This document shows, piece by piece, positions 35,507 through 44,083 of a DNA stretch of 64,000 nt. Every line of letters starts with the position of its first letter. Positions within the stretch are counted from its first letter, which is position 1. The translations under genes were made by a program, and so were the position numbers. A model generated the notes under the pieces. That model was not told the origin of the DNA. It searched no databases and saw only the letters and a list, made by a program, of their open reading frames with translations. This DNA is from Megasphaera stantonii (GTDB taxonomy: Bacteria > Bacillota > Negativicutes > Veillonellales > Megasphaeraceae): contig NZ_CP029462.1 in assembly GCF_003367905.1 (NCBI RefSeq), forward strand, positions 1,302,001 through 1,366,000, given 5' to 3'.

Positions 35507-37096
35507 CTAAGGCCGCAGCTGCATCCGCCCCTGCGGCGCGGCGTATTCCGTCCCGATCCGCCCCTGCAGCTCGTCCTGAATGTAGTGGACGATGGCTTCG
35601 GCGTCGGTATAGCCGACATACTTCGTCTCGGCCCTTCCCGCCTCGGCCAGTGCGCTGTAGGCGTCGCCGCCGCGGCTGATGAATTCATACGTGGCGATCG
35701 TATATACCGCGTCGGGAGAAAAGGCCCTGCCGCCGACGGAATGAATCGTCACGCGCTGCCCGGGCTTTGCCGGCTTGTAATATTTCCCATTTCCATAGGC
35801 CGGTCCCTTCGCGAAAGGGATATCCGTACGAACCGTCATTTCGATGCCCGAAACCTGAGGAAAGGCCCCCGCCGGATAGGGAGCCGCCGCCGTCGCCGCT
35901 TCCATGATTTCCAGCAAGGTTTGGCCGGTCATAGTCACGACGCACACCTGATTTCGGTATGGCAGCACGCTTTGGATACCTCCCTGCGTGACTACTCCAG
36001 CCGGAATAGAAGCGCGCAGGCCGCCGCCATTTACGACAGCGCCGTCGATACTCGTTCCTTCTGCGGCCGTCGCCATGCGGGCTTGCCACAAGACGGCATC
36101 GGCAATAAAGTCGCCTAAGTTCGTTTCTTCCATCCGCACCTTAGGCCGGCTGCCGTCCAGCATGATATCTGCCGTGCCGATAGGCCGGGATAATTCGGCC
36201 TGTACGTCGGCCGCCGCCTTGTCGACTAAGGCCTTGACGGCCTCGTCTTCCTTGGCAAAGGCGCCGTAGGGAAGGTTCTGTTCCTGCCATTGGCCGTCCG
36301 CATAGGAAACGACGCCGATGTTGGCTAAATGGCTGCCTGTCGCCGCCAGCAGCACGCCGTCGACGCGGTAGTTCTTCACGCGGTGGTCGTGGCCGTCGAT
36401 AAAGAGATCGATGCCCCGCACGCGGCGCAGGATGTCGTCAGATCGATGGCCCTCGCTGATCGGCTCGCTGCCCACATGCCCCAGAGCCACGATGAGATCG
36501 CAGCCAGCGCCGCGCAGATAATCCACGTTAGATTGCACGGCATCATACAAATCCTGTCCGTCTAAAAAGGTCAGGCCGTATACGTGTTTCGGATTCGTCG
36601 CCCCCGCTGTTTCCGGCGTCGTGATGCCGATGATGCCGACGGTTACGCCGCCTTTTTTAACGATCGTATAAGGTCGGACGAAGGGCTTTCCCGTCGCGTC
36701 GACGAGGATATTGCAGGAGAGGAAGGGAAAGTCCGCTTCCGCTGCCCGTTCGAGGGTTACGTCCTGGCCGTAGTCGAATTCGTGATTTCCCAGCGTCATG
36801 GCGTCGTAGCCTGCAGCGTTCATAAAGGCGATAGCCGTCGCGCCCTGACTCAGATTAACTAAATTATGGTCCTGTATGGCGTCGCCGGCGTCGACGAGAA
36901 GCACGTCCTTGCCCTTCGCCTCGTACTCCTGTTTCAGCGCCGCTACGGCTGCCATGCCGTACACGCCGTCGGCCTTCTGGTCGTAGCCGTGGGTGTCATT
37001 GGTATGAATGACGACGAGATTGGAAAAGTCCGCCGCCCCGATGACCTGGAAGACCGCTATCGACAGGGCCAGGGCCAGCCAAAGAATTTTTCTCAT
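35507..37096 (-). CDS. Secreted 5'-nucleotidase / UshA-like metallophosphatase
   Basis: 529 aa with a signal peptide (about 1-21, hydrophobic, ending IGA-AD). The N-terminal metallophosphoesterase domain shows all metal ligands: HTNDTHG, DAGDAIQ, GNHEFDYG, ALGHVG and GHDHR. The C-terminal 5_nucleotid_C domain has NGGGLRASIPAG. It probably releases nucleosides and phosphate from nucleotides outside the membrane. Transcribed alone, 50 bp upstream of rpoN. Confidence 0.93.
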   Translation of the reverse strand: MRKILWLALALSIAVFQVIGAADFSNLVVIHTNDTHGYDQKADGVYGMAAVAALKQEYEAKGKDVLLVDAGDAIQDHNLVNLSQGATAIAFMNAAGYDAMTLGNHEFDYGQDVTLERAAEADFPFLSCNILVDATGKPFVRPYTIVKKGGVTVGIIGITTPETAGATNPKHVYGLTFLDGQDLYDAVQSNVDYLRGAGCDLIVALGHVGSEPISEGHRSDDILRRVRGIDLFIDGHDHRVKNYRVDGVLLAATGSHLANIGVVSYADGQWQEQNLPYGAFAKEDEAVKALVDKAAADVQAELSRPIGTADIMLDGSRPKVRMEETNLGDFIADAVLWQARMATAAEGTSIDGAVVNGGGLRASIPAGVVTQGGIQSVLPYRNQVCVVTMTGQTLLEIMEAATAAAPYPAGAFPQVSGIEMTVRTDIPFAKGPAYGNGKYYKPAKPGQRVTIHSVGGRAFSPDAVYTIATYEFISRGGDAYSALAEAGRAETKYVGYTDAEAIVHYIQDELQGRIGTEYAAPQGRMQLRP

Positions 37097-37183
37097 ATAT
37101 ACGCTCCATTTCTCAAAATTTGTCTTTATTATAGCATATATGCTGTCATTCCCCTATAGCAGCTGGAGTGAACGATCGGGCGC

Positions 37184-37222
37184 GAAAAAATATCCCGGGA
37201 GCTCGCAGAGAACTCTCGGGAT
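37184..37222 (-). terminator. Terminator of the hydF/nif-like/hyp cluster
   Basis: Minus-strand stem atcccgagag / ctcccgggat followed by atttttt. Confidence 0.8.
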
Positions 37223-37230
37223 GTTTTGCG

Positions 37231-38430
37231 TTATTTCACCAAGGCCGCCAAATGGGGGAACGGCCCCAGGGATCGTTTTAAGATGCCCTTCATGTAGGCG
37301 ATGGCGATGCCGTAGTTAGTCATCGGCACGCCTTGCCGACCGGCGAACTTCATACGCCACTGCACTTCCCGCTCGTTGAGCATGCAGGCACCGCAGTGAA
37401 TGACCATGGCGTACGGCGACAGGTCTTCGGGAAATTCCCGGCCGCTGCAGGTCTGGATGGCAATATCCTTTCCCGTGTGCGCCCTGAGCCAACGGGGAAT
37501 TTTCACCGTGCCGATGTCGTCGCACTGGCGGTGGTGGGTGCAGCCTTCAGCCACGAGAACCGTATCGCCGTCCTTTAATCCTTCGATAGCCGTCACGCCT
37601 TGCACGGCGTCCCGGAGAAACCCCTTATGACGGGCCATGAGGATGGAAAAGGACGTCAACGTCATTTCGTCCGACACGACGGCGGCGACTTCGCCGAAGA
37701 CCTGGCTGTCCGTCACGACCATGCGCGGGGCCTTGCCCAGTTCTTCCAGCGTCTTCGACAGGGCGTTTTCCTTGACGACAACGGCCGTACAGCCAGCGTC
37801 GAGGATTTCCCGGATGGTCTGCTGCTGCGGCAGGATGAGCCGGCCCTTCGGAGCCGCCGTATCAATCGGCACGACGAGGACGACGAAGTCGCCGGCCGTC
37901 AGCAAGTCGCCGATAATCGGCGTGTCCTCGCCGACGGGCTTCAGGCGGGCCATCCGTTCTTTTAATTCAAAGATGCCGTCCTTCGTGACGGCGCTGACGT
38001 ATATGTCATGGTCTCCGGCCTGCGGGCAGGCTGCCAGCAGGTCTTTTTTATTGTACACCGTAATATAGGGTATGTTCTTTTCTTTAAATAAGGCCAGCAG
38101 GTCTTCGTCGCATCCCTTCAGGCCTTCCGTCCCGTCGACGACAAGGACGGCGATGTCCGTCTTGTTGAGAACCTGCTTCGTCCGCTGGACGCGCATTTCC
38201 CCCAAAGCGCCTTCATCGTCGAAGCCCGGCGTGTCGATGATCATGACCGGCCCTAAAGGCAGCAGCTCCATAGCCTTGTAGACCGGGTCCGTCGTCGTGC
38301 CCTTCGTATCAGACACGATGGCCAGATTCTGGCCCGTCACGGCGTTGACCACGCTGGACTTGCCGGCGTTGCGGCGGCCGAAAAAGCCGATATGGACCCG
38401 TTCACCCGACGGCGTATCATTCATAGACAT
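37231..38430 (-). CDS. hydF: FeFe-hydrogenase maturation GTPase HydF
   Basis: 399 aa, RBS gaggggga. HydF is the scaffold on which the diiron subcluster of the H-cluster is finished and handed to HydA. GTPase motifs: GRRNAGKSS (18-26), G2 TKGTTTDPV, DTPGFDD (66-72) and NKKD (127-130). The C-terminal cluster-binding cysteines are C297 (EGCTHH), C346 and C349 (HCGAC), all present. It is the last gene of the 12-gene cluster. HydE and HydG, its usual partners, are not in the window. Confidence 0.96.
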   Translation of the reverse strand: MSMNDTPSGERVHIGFFGRRNAGKSSVVNAVTGQNLAIVSDTKGTTTDPVYKAMELLPLGPVMIIDTPGFDDEGALGEMRVQRTKQVLNKTDIAVLVVDGTEGLKGCDEDLLALFKEKNIPYITVYNKKDLLAACPQAGDHDIYVSAVTKDGIFELKERMARLKPVGEDTPIIGDLLTAGDFVVLVVPIDTAAPKGRLILPQQQTIREILDAGCTAVVVKENALSKTLEELGKAPRMVVTDSQVFGEVAAVVSDEMTLTSFSILMARHKGFLRDAVQGVTAIEGLKDGDTVLVAEGCTHHRQCDDIGTVKIPRWLRAHTGKDIAIQTCSGREFPEDLSPYAMVIHCGACMLNEREVQWRMKFAGRQGVPMTNYGIAIAYMKGILKRSLGPFPHLAALVK

Positions 38431-38453
38431 GGCGATTCCCCCTCTTATACCGT

Positions 38454-39695
38454 CTAAACCAAGGCGGCGAAATCATTGATCTTTTTGACAAAGGATTCGA
38501 ACTCATCGATCAGATTCGGGATGACCTTTTGGTACAGCCGCCCGGAAAAGGCCGTATGGCCCAAGCCGACGAAATGAGCGCTTGCCGGAATGACAGGCCC
38601 GTACAAGGGATCGGCGATGACCGTCCCCGTCCAGTCCGCCAAGCGGCGGCGCAGCTCGCCTTCGGAAGAAACAAAGACGTCTTCTTGTCCCAAAACGCCT
38701 GGCCACTCGTTCAGCAGGCAGTACACCTTCGCCGTCCGGCCTTCCCGTCCGAGAGCGGCCGCCAGAGACGCCGAATAGACGCTTTCGCCGATGATAATCG
38801 TATCGGCTTCGCTGCAATCGGCCCGGCTGTCGGCGCAAACGTAGATATCTTCCTTCATTTCTGCGGCGCGGCGCAGTCCCCGGGCGATTTCTTCCTGCAT
38901 ATAAGGGCCGATGGGAACGCCGACGACATAGGGTATGCCGAAGCGCTTCTTCATCACCTTGGCCCCTTCGACAGCGCCGGCCGACACGACGAGGTTCACG
39001 TCGGCCAGGCCGGCCATTTCGATTTCTTCCAGCGGGCTTCCCATAGCCCAGACGCTGTGCGGGGAAAAGCCGCTGCGGCGCAGAAACCGCTTCATCGACT
39101 TTTCGCTGCCGTTATAGGAAAAATCGAGAGGCGTTGCGCCGATGACGTTGACCCGCAGCGGTTTAGCCGATGTTCCCGCACCGCCGCAGGCTGCAAATTC
39201 AGGCTGCCACGAGCAGCACATAGGCCCGGCCGGCGCCGGCGCAGGTACGTCCTTTACGATTCGTTCGGCCAGCATGTTCATGGCCCAGGCGATGCCCTTG
39301 TCGTACAGATTCATATTATTCGTCGTCGCAGCCATCGTCATGATGCCCGTCTGTTCTTCAATCAGCGCCGCCAGGGCGTCCATATCGGCCCCCGTCATGA
39401 GCGGCACAGGCGTGCACAGGATGACGATGAATTTCGGTGAAAAATCGCGGGCCGCCGACACGACGTCGTGGACGAACTTGTCATCGTTGCCCATGATGGC
39501 GTCCATTTCGGTGACGCCGGAGATGAAGATGAGGCTGTCCTGGTCGTACCAGCGCGGCTCGTCGTGGGTCGCATACGTCGAGTTGCAGCCCGACGGGTCG
39601 TGAATGACCACCATGCCTCTGAGCTCATACAGGGACGAGCAGACGCCGAAGGTGTCGGCAGAGTACGTCGATATACGGCTTACGGCTTCTTTCAT
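38454..39695 (-). CDS. NifK-like nitrogenase component 1 homologue, module 2
   Basis: 413 aa. Start 39695 (MKEAVSR) overlaps the preceding stop as ATGA and aligns residue for residue with the start of the module 1 paralogue; ATGs at 39701 and 39716 are less likely. It shares GMVVIHDPSGCNSTY...DEPRW and TPVPLMTGAD with the nitrogenase component 1 fold. Cysteines at 19, 37 and 94 are spaced much like the three P-cluster ligands of NifK, so it may bind a bridging Fe-S cluster with its D-like partner. Shorter than NifK (about 520). Substrate unknown. Confidence 0.82.
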   Translation of the reverse strand: MKEAVSRISTYSADTFGVCSSLYELRGMVVIHDPSGCNSTYATHDEPRWYDQDSLIFISGVTEMDAIMGNDDKFVHDVVSAARDFSPKFIVILCTPVPLMTGADMDALAALIEEQTGIMTMAATTNNMNLYDKGIAWAMNMLAERIVKDVPAPAPAGPMCCSWQPEFAACGGAGTSAKPLRVNVIGATPLDFSYNGSEKSMKRFLRRSGFSPHSVWAMGSPLEEIEMAGLADVNLVVSAGAVEGAKVMKKRFGIPYVVGVPIGPYMQEEIARGLRRAAEMKEDIYVCADSRADCSEADTIIIGESVYSASLAAALGREGRTAKVYCLLNEWPGVLGQEDVFVSSEGELRRRLADWTGTVIADPLYGPVIPASAHFVGLGHTAFSGRLYQKVIPNLIDEFESFVKKINDFAALV

Positions 39696-41023
39696 ACACA
39701 TGACCGGCACCCCCATCCTTTCAGGTTAATCGATTCGCGGGCTTCCTTTTCCGTCTGGAAAGCCTCGGTCATCCAGTCCAGCAGCGTCCGAATGCCGCGG
39801 AAATCGCGGAGGCCGCCGTTTTCCGCCATATCGACGAAATGGGCCGTCCCCGTAAAATAGGCCGCCTTTTGTCCTATAGCCAGCATAGGCACGTCTGTAT
39901 GGCGGTCTATGCGGCGCATCTTGGCGTGGCGCATGGAATACAGCTCCAGATCAGGATAGTGCTCCTGTACCCAGAAGAAATCGTCGCCGTCTTCGCCGCT
40001 TACGCCGTCCGTATAGACGCGCCGGACGGCAAAGCCGTGCTGCAACAAGGTCTTCGCCAAGCTAAAGGGCCGGAACACAGCGGCGCTGTCAATGGCGACG
40101 GGCATAGAGCCGATGATGTCCCTGGCCGCTGCAAAGGCCTGCTCGCACTGCTCCACTTCTCTGTCATAAGACTGCCGCGGCAGCTGAAGGGCGTCGGCGA
40201 CGGCGTGGAGATTGGCGATGATTTCGTCGTAGCCGAAGCTGTTGGAAAGATACAGCCCTTTTTGTCCTAATTCCCGTTCCATATCTTCCAAGGGGCCGCG
40301 GGCGTAGGGCTCCTGACCGATATTCAATATGCTTTCGGCCATTTTTTCATAATCTTCATAGGTCTTGCAGACCGGCAGTTCCCGCAGGATAAAACCGTTC
40401 TGCTTCAGCAGCAGCGCCAGCTCGCAGTCCTGGGGCACGGCGAGATTGCTGCCGACGATGTTGACCGATTTAGGATTGATGGGGCCCTTTTCCAGCAGGC
40501 TGTACAACTGCCGCCGCGTCCGCATTTCCGCCGTCAAATCGGAATGGCGGCGGATAGGGTCCATCCAGCAGGCGACGAAGCGCGTCTGCGGATAGGCCTC
40601 TTCCAGGCGGCGGTATACGTCGTCCATATCGCAGCCCATGAAATGATGAATGCAGGCCGGATAGATAAAGCAGGCCGTCGGCACCTGAGGCAGCAGCCCC
40701 TGCAGGATTTCGCCGACGCCGTCGACGATACAGTCTTCCATGGTGCCGTCATATAAATGATGCTCTTCGACGACGATGGAGGAAAAGCGGTCCATCGCCC
40801 CCATTTCGGCCGCCGTCAGGACGACGCCGCGCAGGCAGCCGAGAGCGCAGATATAGATTTGATGAGAACCGGGAACGAGCATGTTCGTGTGGACGATGTT
40901 CCATGTCCCCCGGGCCGGCGGCGTGTACTGAAGGCCGTCGTAAAAGATGCCGGGAAATACGGCGTCCTTTATGGCCACGCAGGCACCCGACGTGTCTTCC
41001 CGTCCGTCAATTCGTTTCAGCAT
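39692..41023 (-). CDS. NifD-like nitrogenase component 1 homologue, module 2
   Basis: 443 aa. Nitrogenase component 1 fold with ICALGCLRGVVL (C59, C63), YPACIHHFMGCD (C124, C131), FVACWM (C152) and QDCELALLL (C200). Cysteines 63, 124, 152 and 200 are conserved in the module 1 paralogue (72, 132, 159, 207). C63 and C124 correspond in position to P-cluster ligands of NifD. The C-terminus has two further cysteines (WGCRSCV). Presumed alpha-type subunit fed by the NifH-like protein just upstream; the reduced substrate is not known. Confidence 0.82.
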   Translation of the reverse strand: MLKRIDGREDTSGACVAIKDAVFPGIFYDGLQYTPPARGTWNIVHTNMLVPGSHQIYICALGCLRGVVLTAAEMGAMDRFSSIVVEEHHLYDGTMEDCIVDGVGEILQGLLPQVPTACFIYPACIHHFMGCDMDDVYRRLEEAYPQTRFVACWMDPIRRHSDLTAEMRTRRQLYSLLEKGPINPKSVNIVGSNLAVPQDCELALLLKQNGFILRELPVCKTYEDYEKMAESILNIGQEPYARGPLEDMERELGQKGLYLSNSFGYDEIIANLHAVADALQLPRQSYDREVEQCEQAFAAARDIIGSMPVAIDSAAVFRPFSLAKTLLQHGFAVRRVYTDGVSGEDGDDFFWVQEHYPDLELYSMRHAKMRRIDRHTDVPMLAIGQKAAYFTGTAHFVDMAENGGLRDFRGIRTLLDWMTEAFQTEKEARESINLKGWGCRSCV

Positions 41024-41027
41024 CGTA

Positions 41028-41783
41028 TCACCCCTTTGCTGCCGCCAGGACAGCGTCGGCCAAGGCGCGGTACTGGCCGGCCATGGGGCTGTCCGGAAAG
41101 GCTTCGACGACGGTCTTTCCCAGCTCTTCCGCCTGAGACACGATGTCGCTCCGGTCGAGGGTCCCGACGACGGCCGAATGGATGTCGCCGGCCAGCTCCC
41201 GTACCTTTTCCTCTTCGTTCTTTACGCTGCGGCGGTTCAGGATAAGGCCGCCCAGGCGAGCGTAGCCCCGACCCTTAAAGGATTCAACGGCCATGGCGAT
41301 GTTGGCCGCCGCATGGATGGCCATGTTTTCTCCCGACGTGACGATGAATACGGCGTCGGCATAGCCCTTGTGCATGGGCATGGCGAAGCCGCCGCAGACG
41401 ACGTCGCCCAGGACGTCGTAGAAAATGACATCGGGCTGATATACCTCGTAAGCCCCCTTTGCCTTGAGCAGATCCAGGGCGGCGATGATGCCCCGGCCAG
41501 CGCAGCCCCGGCCCGGAGCAGGGCCGCCGGCTTCTACGCAGACGACGCCGCCGTAGCCGGCGACGGTCATCTCGTCTAAGGAAACATCCCGGCCCTTTTC
41601 CCGCATGAGGTCGAGAACTGTAGGAATCGCCGCGCCGCCGTGAAGGCCCGCCGTCGAGTCGGCCTTCGGGTCGCAGCCGATCTGCATGACCTTCAGGCCC
41701 CGTTCCGCCAGGGCCGCCGCCATGTTGGAGACCGTCGTCGACTTGCCGATGCCGCCCTTTCCATATACAGCAATTTTTATCAT
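41028..41783 (-). CDS. NifH-like reductase ATPase, module 2
   Basis: 251 aa. Homodimeric Fe protein type: P-loop GKGGIGKST (8-16), switch region CDPKADST (37-44), and the two [4Fe-4S] ligand cysteines C94 (GCAGRGI) and C130 (VVCGGFAMP). These pass low-potential electrons to a component 1 partner with ATP hydrolysis. Shorter than NifH (about 275-295), as in NifH-like proteins of non-fixing systems. Separated from hypE by 20 bp and from its D-like partner by 4 bp. Confidence 0.93.
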   Translation of the reverse strand: MIKIAVYGKGGIGKSTTVSNMAAALAERGLKVMQIGCDPKADSTAGLHGGAAIPTVLDLMREKGRDVSLDEMTVAGYGGVVCVEAGGPAPGRGCAGRGIIAALDLLKAKGAYEVYQPDVIFYDVLGDVVCGGFAMPMHKGYADAVFIVTSGENMAIHAAANIAMAVESFKGRGYARLGGLILNRRSVKNEEEKVRELAGDIHSAVVGTLDRSDIVSQAEELGKTVVEAFPDSPMAGQYRALADAVLAAAKG

Positions 41784-41803
41784 AGGTTACATCCTCCGTC
41801 TTC

Positions 41804-42808
41804 TCAGCAAATGCGGGGCAGCAATTCGCCGCCCGGCGGCGGCAGCAGCGTTTCCGCGCCGATTTCCGTGCGGACGACGACCCGTCCCGGCCGCTCTGCC
41901 GTCACTTCGCCGATAATCGCCGCTTCGCCGGAGTATTTCCCCTGCCGCAGCGTTTCCACGATGGCCGGAGCCTTATCCTTCGGCGCGAAGATGACCAGAC
42001 GGCCTTCGCAGGCCAGATACAGGGGCTCTAAGCCCAGCATGCCGCAGACGCCGCGGACCGACGGGGCGACGGGGATAGCCGCTCCGTCCAGTCGGATGCC
42101 GACGCCGCTCTGGGCAGCAATTTCGTGGAGGACCGTACCGACGCCGCCGCGGGTCGCATCGCGGATGACGTGAATGTCCTTCGTCGTTTCCAGCATGGAC
42201 TGCACGGTCCCCCACAAGGGAGCGCAGTCGCTGGTTACGTCGGCGTCGATGCCGAACTGGCTGCGGGCCAGTAAAATCGTGCAGCCGTGACGGCCGATAT
42301 CGCCGCTGACGATGACGGCGTCGCCGGGCCGGGCCAGGGCGCCCGACAAATGAACGCCTTCCGTCGCCAGGCCGATACCCGTCGTCGTAATGAACAGGCC
42401 GTCGACCTGTCCCTTGCCGGCTACCTTCGTATCGCCGGCGACGATGCGCACGCCCGCCTCGGCCGCCGTCTCGGCCATGGCCGCAGCGTACGCTTCCACC
42501 TTCGCCAAGGGAAAGCCTTCTTCCAGGACGAAGGCGCAGGTCATATACAGGGGCTTCGCGCCCATGCAGGCCAGGTCGTTGACGGTGCCGCAGATGCTGA
42601 GCTTGCCGATGTTGCCGCCGGGAAACTCAGGAGGCGACACGATGAACCCGTCCGTCGTAAAAGCCAGGTTTGCGCCGCCGACGGACAAGAGAGCCGCGTC
42701 GTCGGCCGTAAATTCAGGATTAGAAAAATGAGCTTTAAATACCGTATCGATTAATTCCGCCGTCTGTTTGCCGCCGCTTCCATGGGCCAGCGTCACTACG
42801 TCATTCAT
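41804..42808 (-). CDS. hypE: Hydrogenase maturation protein HypE
   Basis: 334 aa; ATG 42808 after tggaggcggaaatc, overlapping the end of hypD. HypE dehydrates the thiocarboxamide made by HypF to thiocyanate, the source of the CN- ligands. AIR-synthase fold with LAHGSGGK at the start and the required C-terminal cysteine in PRIC. Complete. Confidence 0.97.
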   Translation of the reverse strand: MNDVVTLAHGSGGKQTAELIDTVFKAHFSNPEFTADDAALLSVGGANLAFTTDGFIVSPPEFPGGNIGKLSICGTVNDLACMGAKPLYMTCAFVLEEGFPLAKVEAYAAAMAETAAEAGVRIVAGDTKVAGKGQVDGLFITTTGIGLATEGVHLSGALARPGDAVIVSGDIGRHGCTILLARSQFGIDADVTSDCAPLWGTVQSMLETTKDIHVIRDATRGGVGTVLHEIAAQSGVGIRLDGAAIPVAPSVRGVCGMLGLEPLYLACEGRLVIFAPKDKAPAIVETLRQGKYSGEAAIIGEVTAERPGRVVVRTEIGAETLLPPPGGELLPRIC

Positions 42809-43862
42809 GATTTCCGCCTCCATATTGATAATAGGCCGAGCAGGCTCCTTCGTGCGATACCATGCAGGCCCCTACGGGATGGTCCGGCGTGCAGCCCCTG
42901 CCGAATACAGGGCACTGCGGCGGCGTGCAGATTCCCTGCAGGACTTCGCCGCAGCGGCAGGCCGGATTAGACCGCCCATGCATAGGCGGCACGCCGTATT
43001 TCTGCCGCGCGTCATAAGCCGCATACCGCTGCTGCAGCCGCTGGCCCGACATCGGAATCACGCCGAGGCCCCGCCATTCCGAATCGCAGGGCTCCATGAC
43101 CTCCGCCATGAGCCGCTGGCCCGGCAAGCTGCCTTCTGCCGTGACGACGCGGGGATAGCAGTTTTTGAAAAAGGGCTTTCCCTGAGGAAATTTCGCCAAG
43201 ATGACGGCAAAGGCCGTCAAGAGTTCTTTCGCCGTAAATCCGGCAACGACGCCGGAAATCCCCTGCTCCGCCAGTCCTTCGCAGTGCTTCGTCCCCATGA
43301 CGGCTTCGACATGTCCCGGATAGAGGAATACGTCGGCGCTGTTCTTGAGAGCCTCGTAGGCCTGGGGCATCGTCTTGTTCGCCGTTAAGATAGAAAAATT
43401 AGTCAATTCTTGTTCCGCTGCCTCTTTGACAGCCAGACAGGCTGCCGGCGTCGTCGTTTCAAAGCCGACGGACAGGAATACGACCTGTTCATCCCGATGA
43501 GCCGCCGCATAGCTGCAGGCATCGACAGGCGAATAGACGATTTCTACCCTCGCCCCCTGACTGCGGGCTGTGGCCAGGCTGCCTTCCGAGCCGGGCACGC
43601 GGACCAGGTCGCCGAAGGTACAGATCGTAACGCCTCGTTCCAGCGCCAGCCAGATCGCTTCGTCAATGAAGCTGACCGGCGTCACGCAGACCGGGCAGCC
43701 CGGCCCGGAAATGAGCGTGACCTCCTTGGGCAGAATCTGCCGCAGGCCTAAGCGGAATATTTCGTGCGTATGGGTCCCGCAGACTTCCATGATGCGCACC
43801 GGCGGCCCATCGTAACTTTTAATGATGTCCAGGGCCGATTTTTTCTTTCCATCTGCCATCAT
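42801..43862 (-). CDS. hypD: Hydrogenase maturation protein HypD
   Basis: 353 aa. With HypC it assembles the Fe(CN)2CO unit. Conserved CGTHTHE (28-34), GPGCPVC (about 53-59), GFETTTPA, and the C-terminal cysteine-rich [4Fe-4S] region from CRCGEVLQGIC to GACSAYY. The start overlaps the hypC stop (ATGATG). Confidence 0.97.
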   Translation of the reverse strand: MMADGKKKSALDIIKSYDGPPVRIMEVCGTHTHEIFRLGLRQILPKEVTLISGPGCPVCVTPVSFIDEAIWLALERGVTICTFGDLVRVPGSEGSLATARSQGARVEIVYSPVDACSYAAAHRDEQVVFLSVGFETTTPAACLAVKEAAEQELTNFSILTANKTMPQAYEALKNSADVFLYPGHVEAVMGTKHCEGLAEQGISGVVAGFTAKELLTAFAVILAKFPQGKPFFKNCYPRVVTAEGSLPGQRLMAEVMEPCDSEWRGLGVIPMSGQRLQQRYAAYDARQKYGVPPMHGRSNPACRCGEVLQGICTPPQCPVFGRGCTPDHPVGACMVSHEGACSAYYQYGGGNHE

Positions 43863-44065
43863 AAGTCCTCCAGGATATCGTCCATTTCATGATCGTCCGT
43901 ATCGGTAATCTTGGCGATAGCCATGCCGGCATGGACCATGACGTAATCGCCCGGGTCCAACTCGTCAATGAGCTCGGCCGACACGGCGCGCCGCGCGCCG
44001 GACGCGTCGACTAAGGCCATGCCGTCCTTTATCGTAACCACTCGCGCTGGTAATCCTACACACAT
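43859..44065 (-). CDS. hypC: Hydrogenase maturation chaperone HypC
   Basis: 68 aa starting MCVGLPARVV, with the essential Cys2. Small OB-fold chaperone that carries the Fe(CN)2CO unit with HypD and, in NiFe systems, delivers it to the large subunit. The acidic C-terminal tail is common in the family. Confidence 0.96.
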   Translation of the reverse strand: MCVGLPARVVTIKDGMALVDASGARRAVSAELIDELDPGDYVMVHAGMAIAKITDTDDHEMDDILEDL

Positions 44066-44083
44066 CGTAATTCCTCCTTCAAT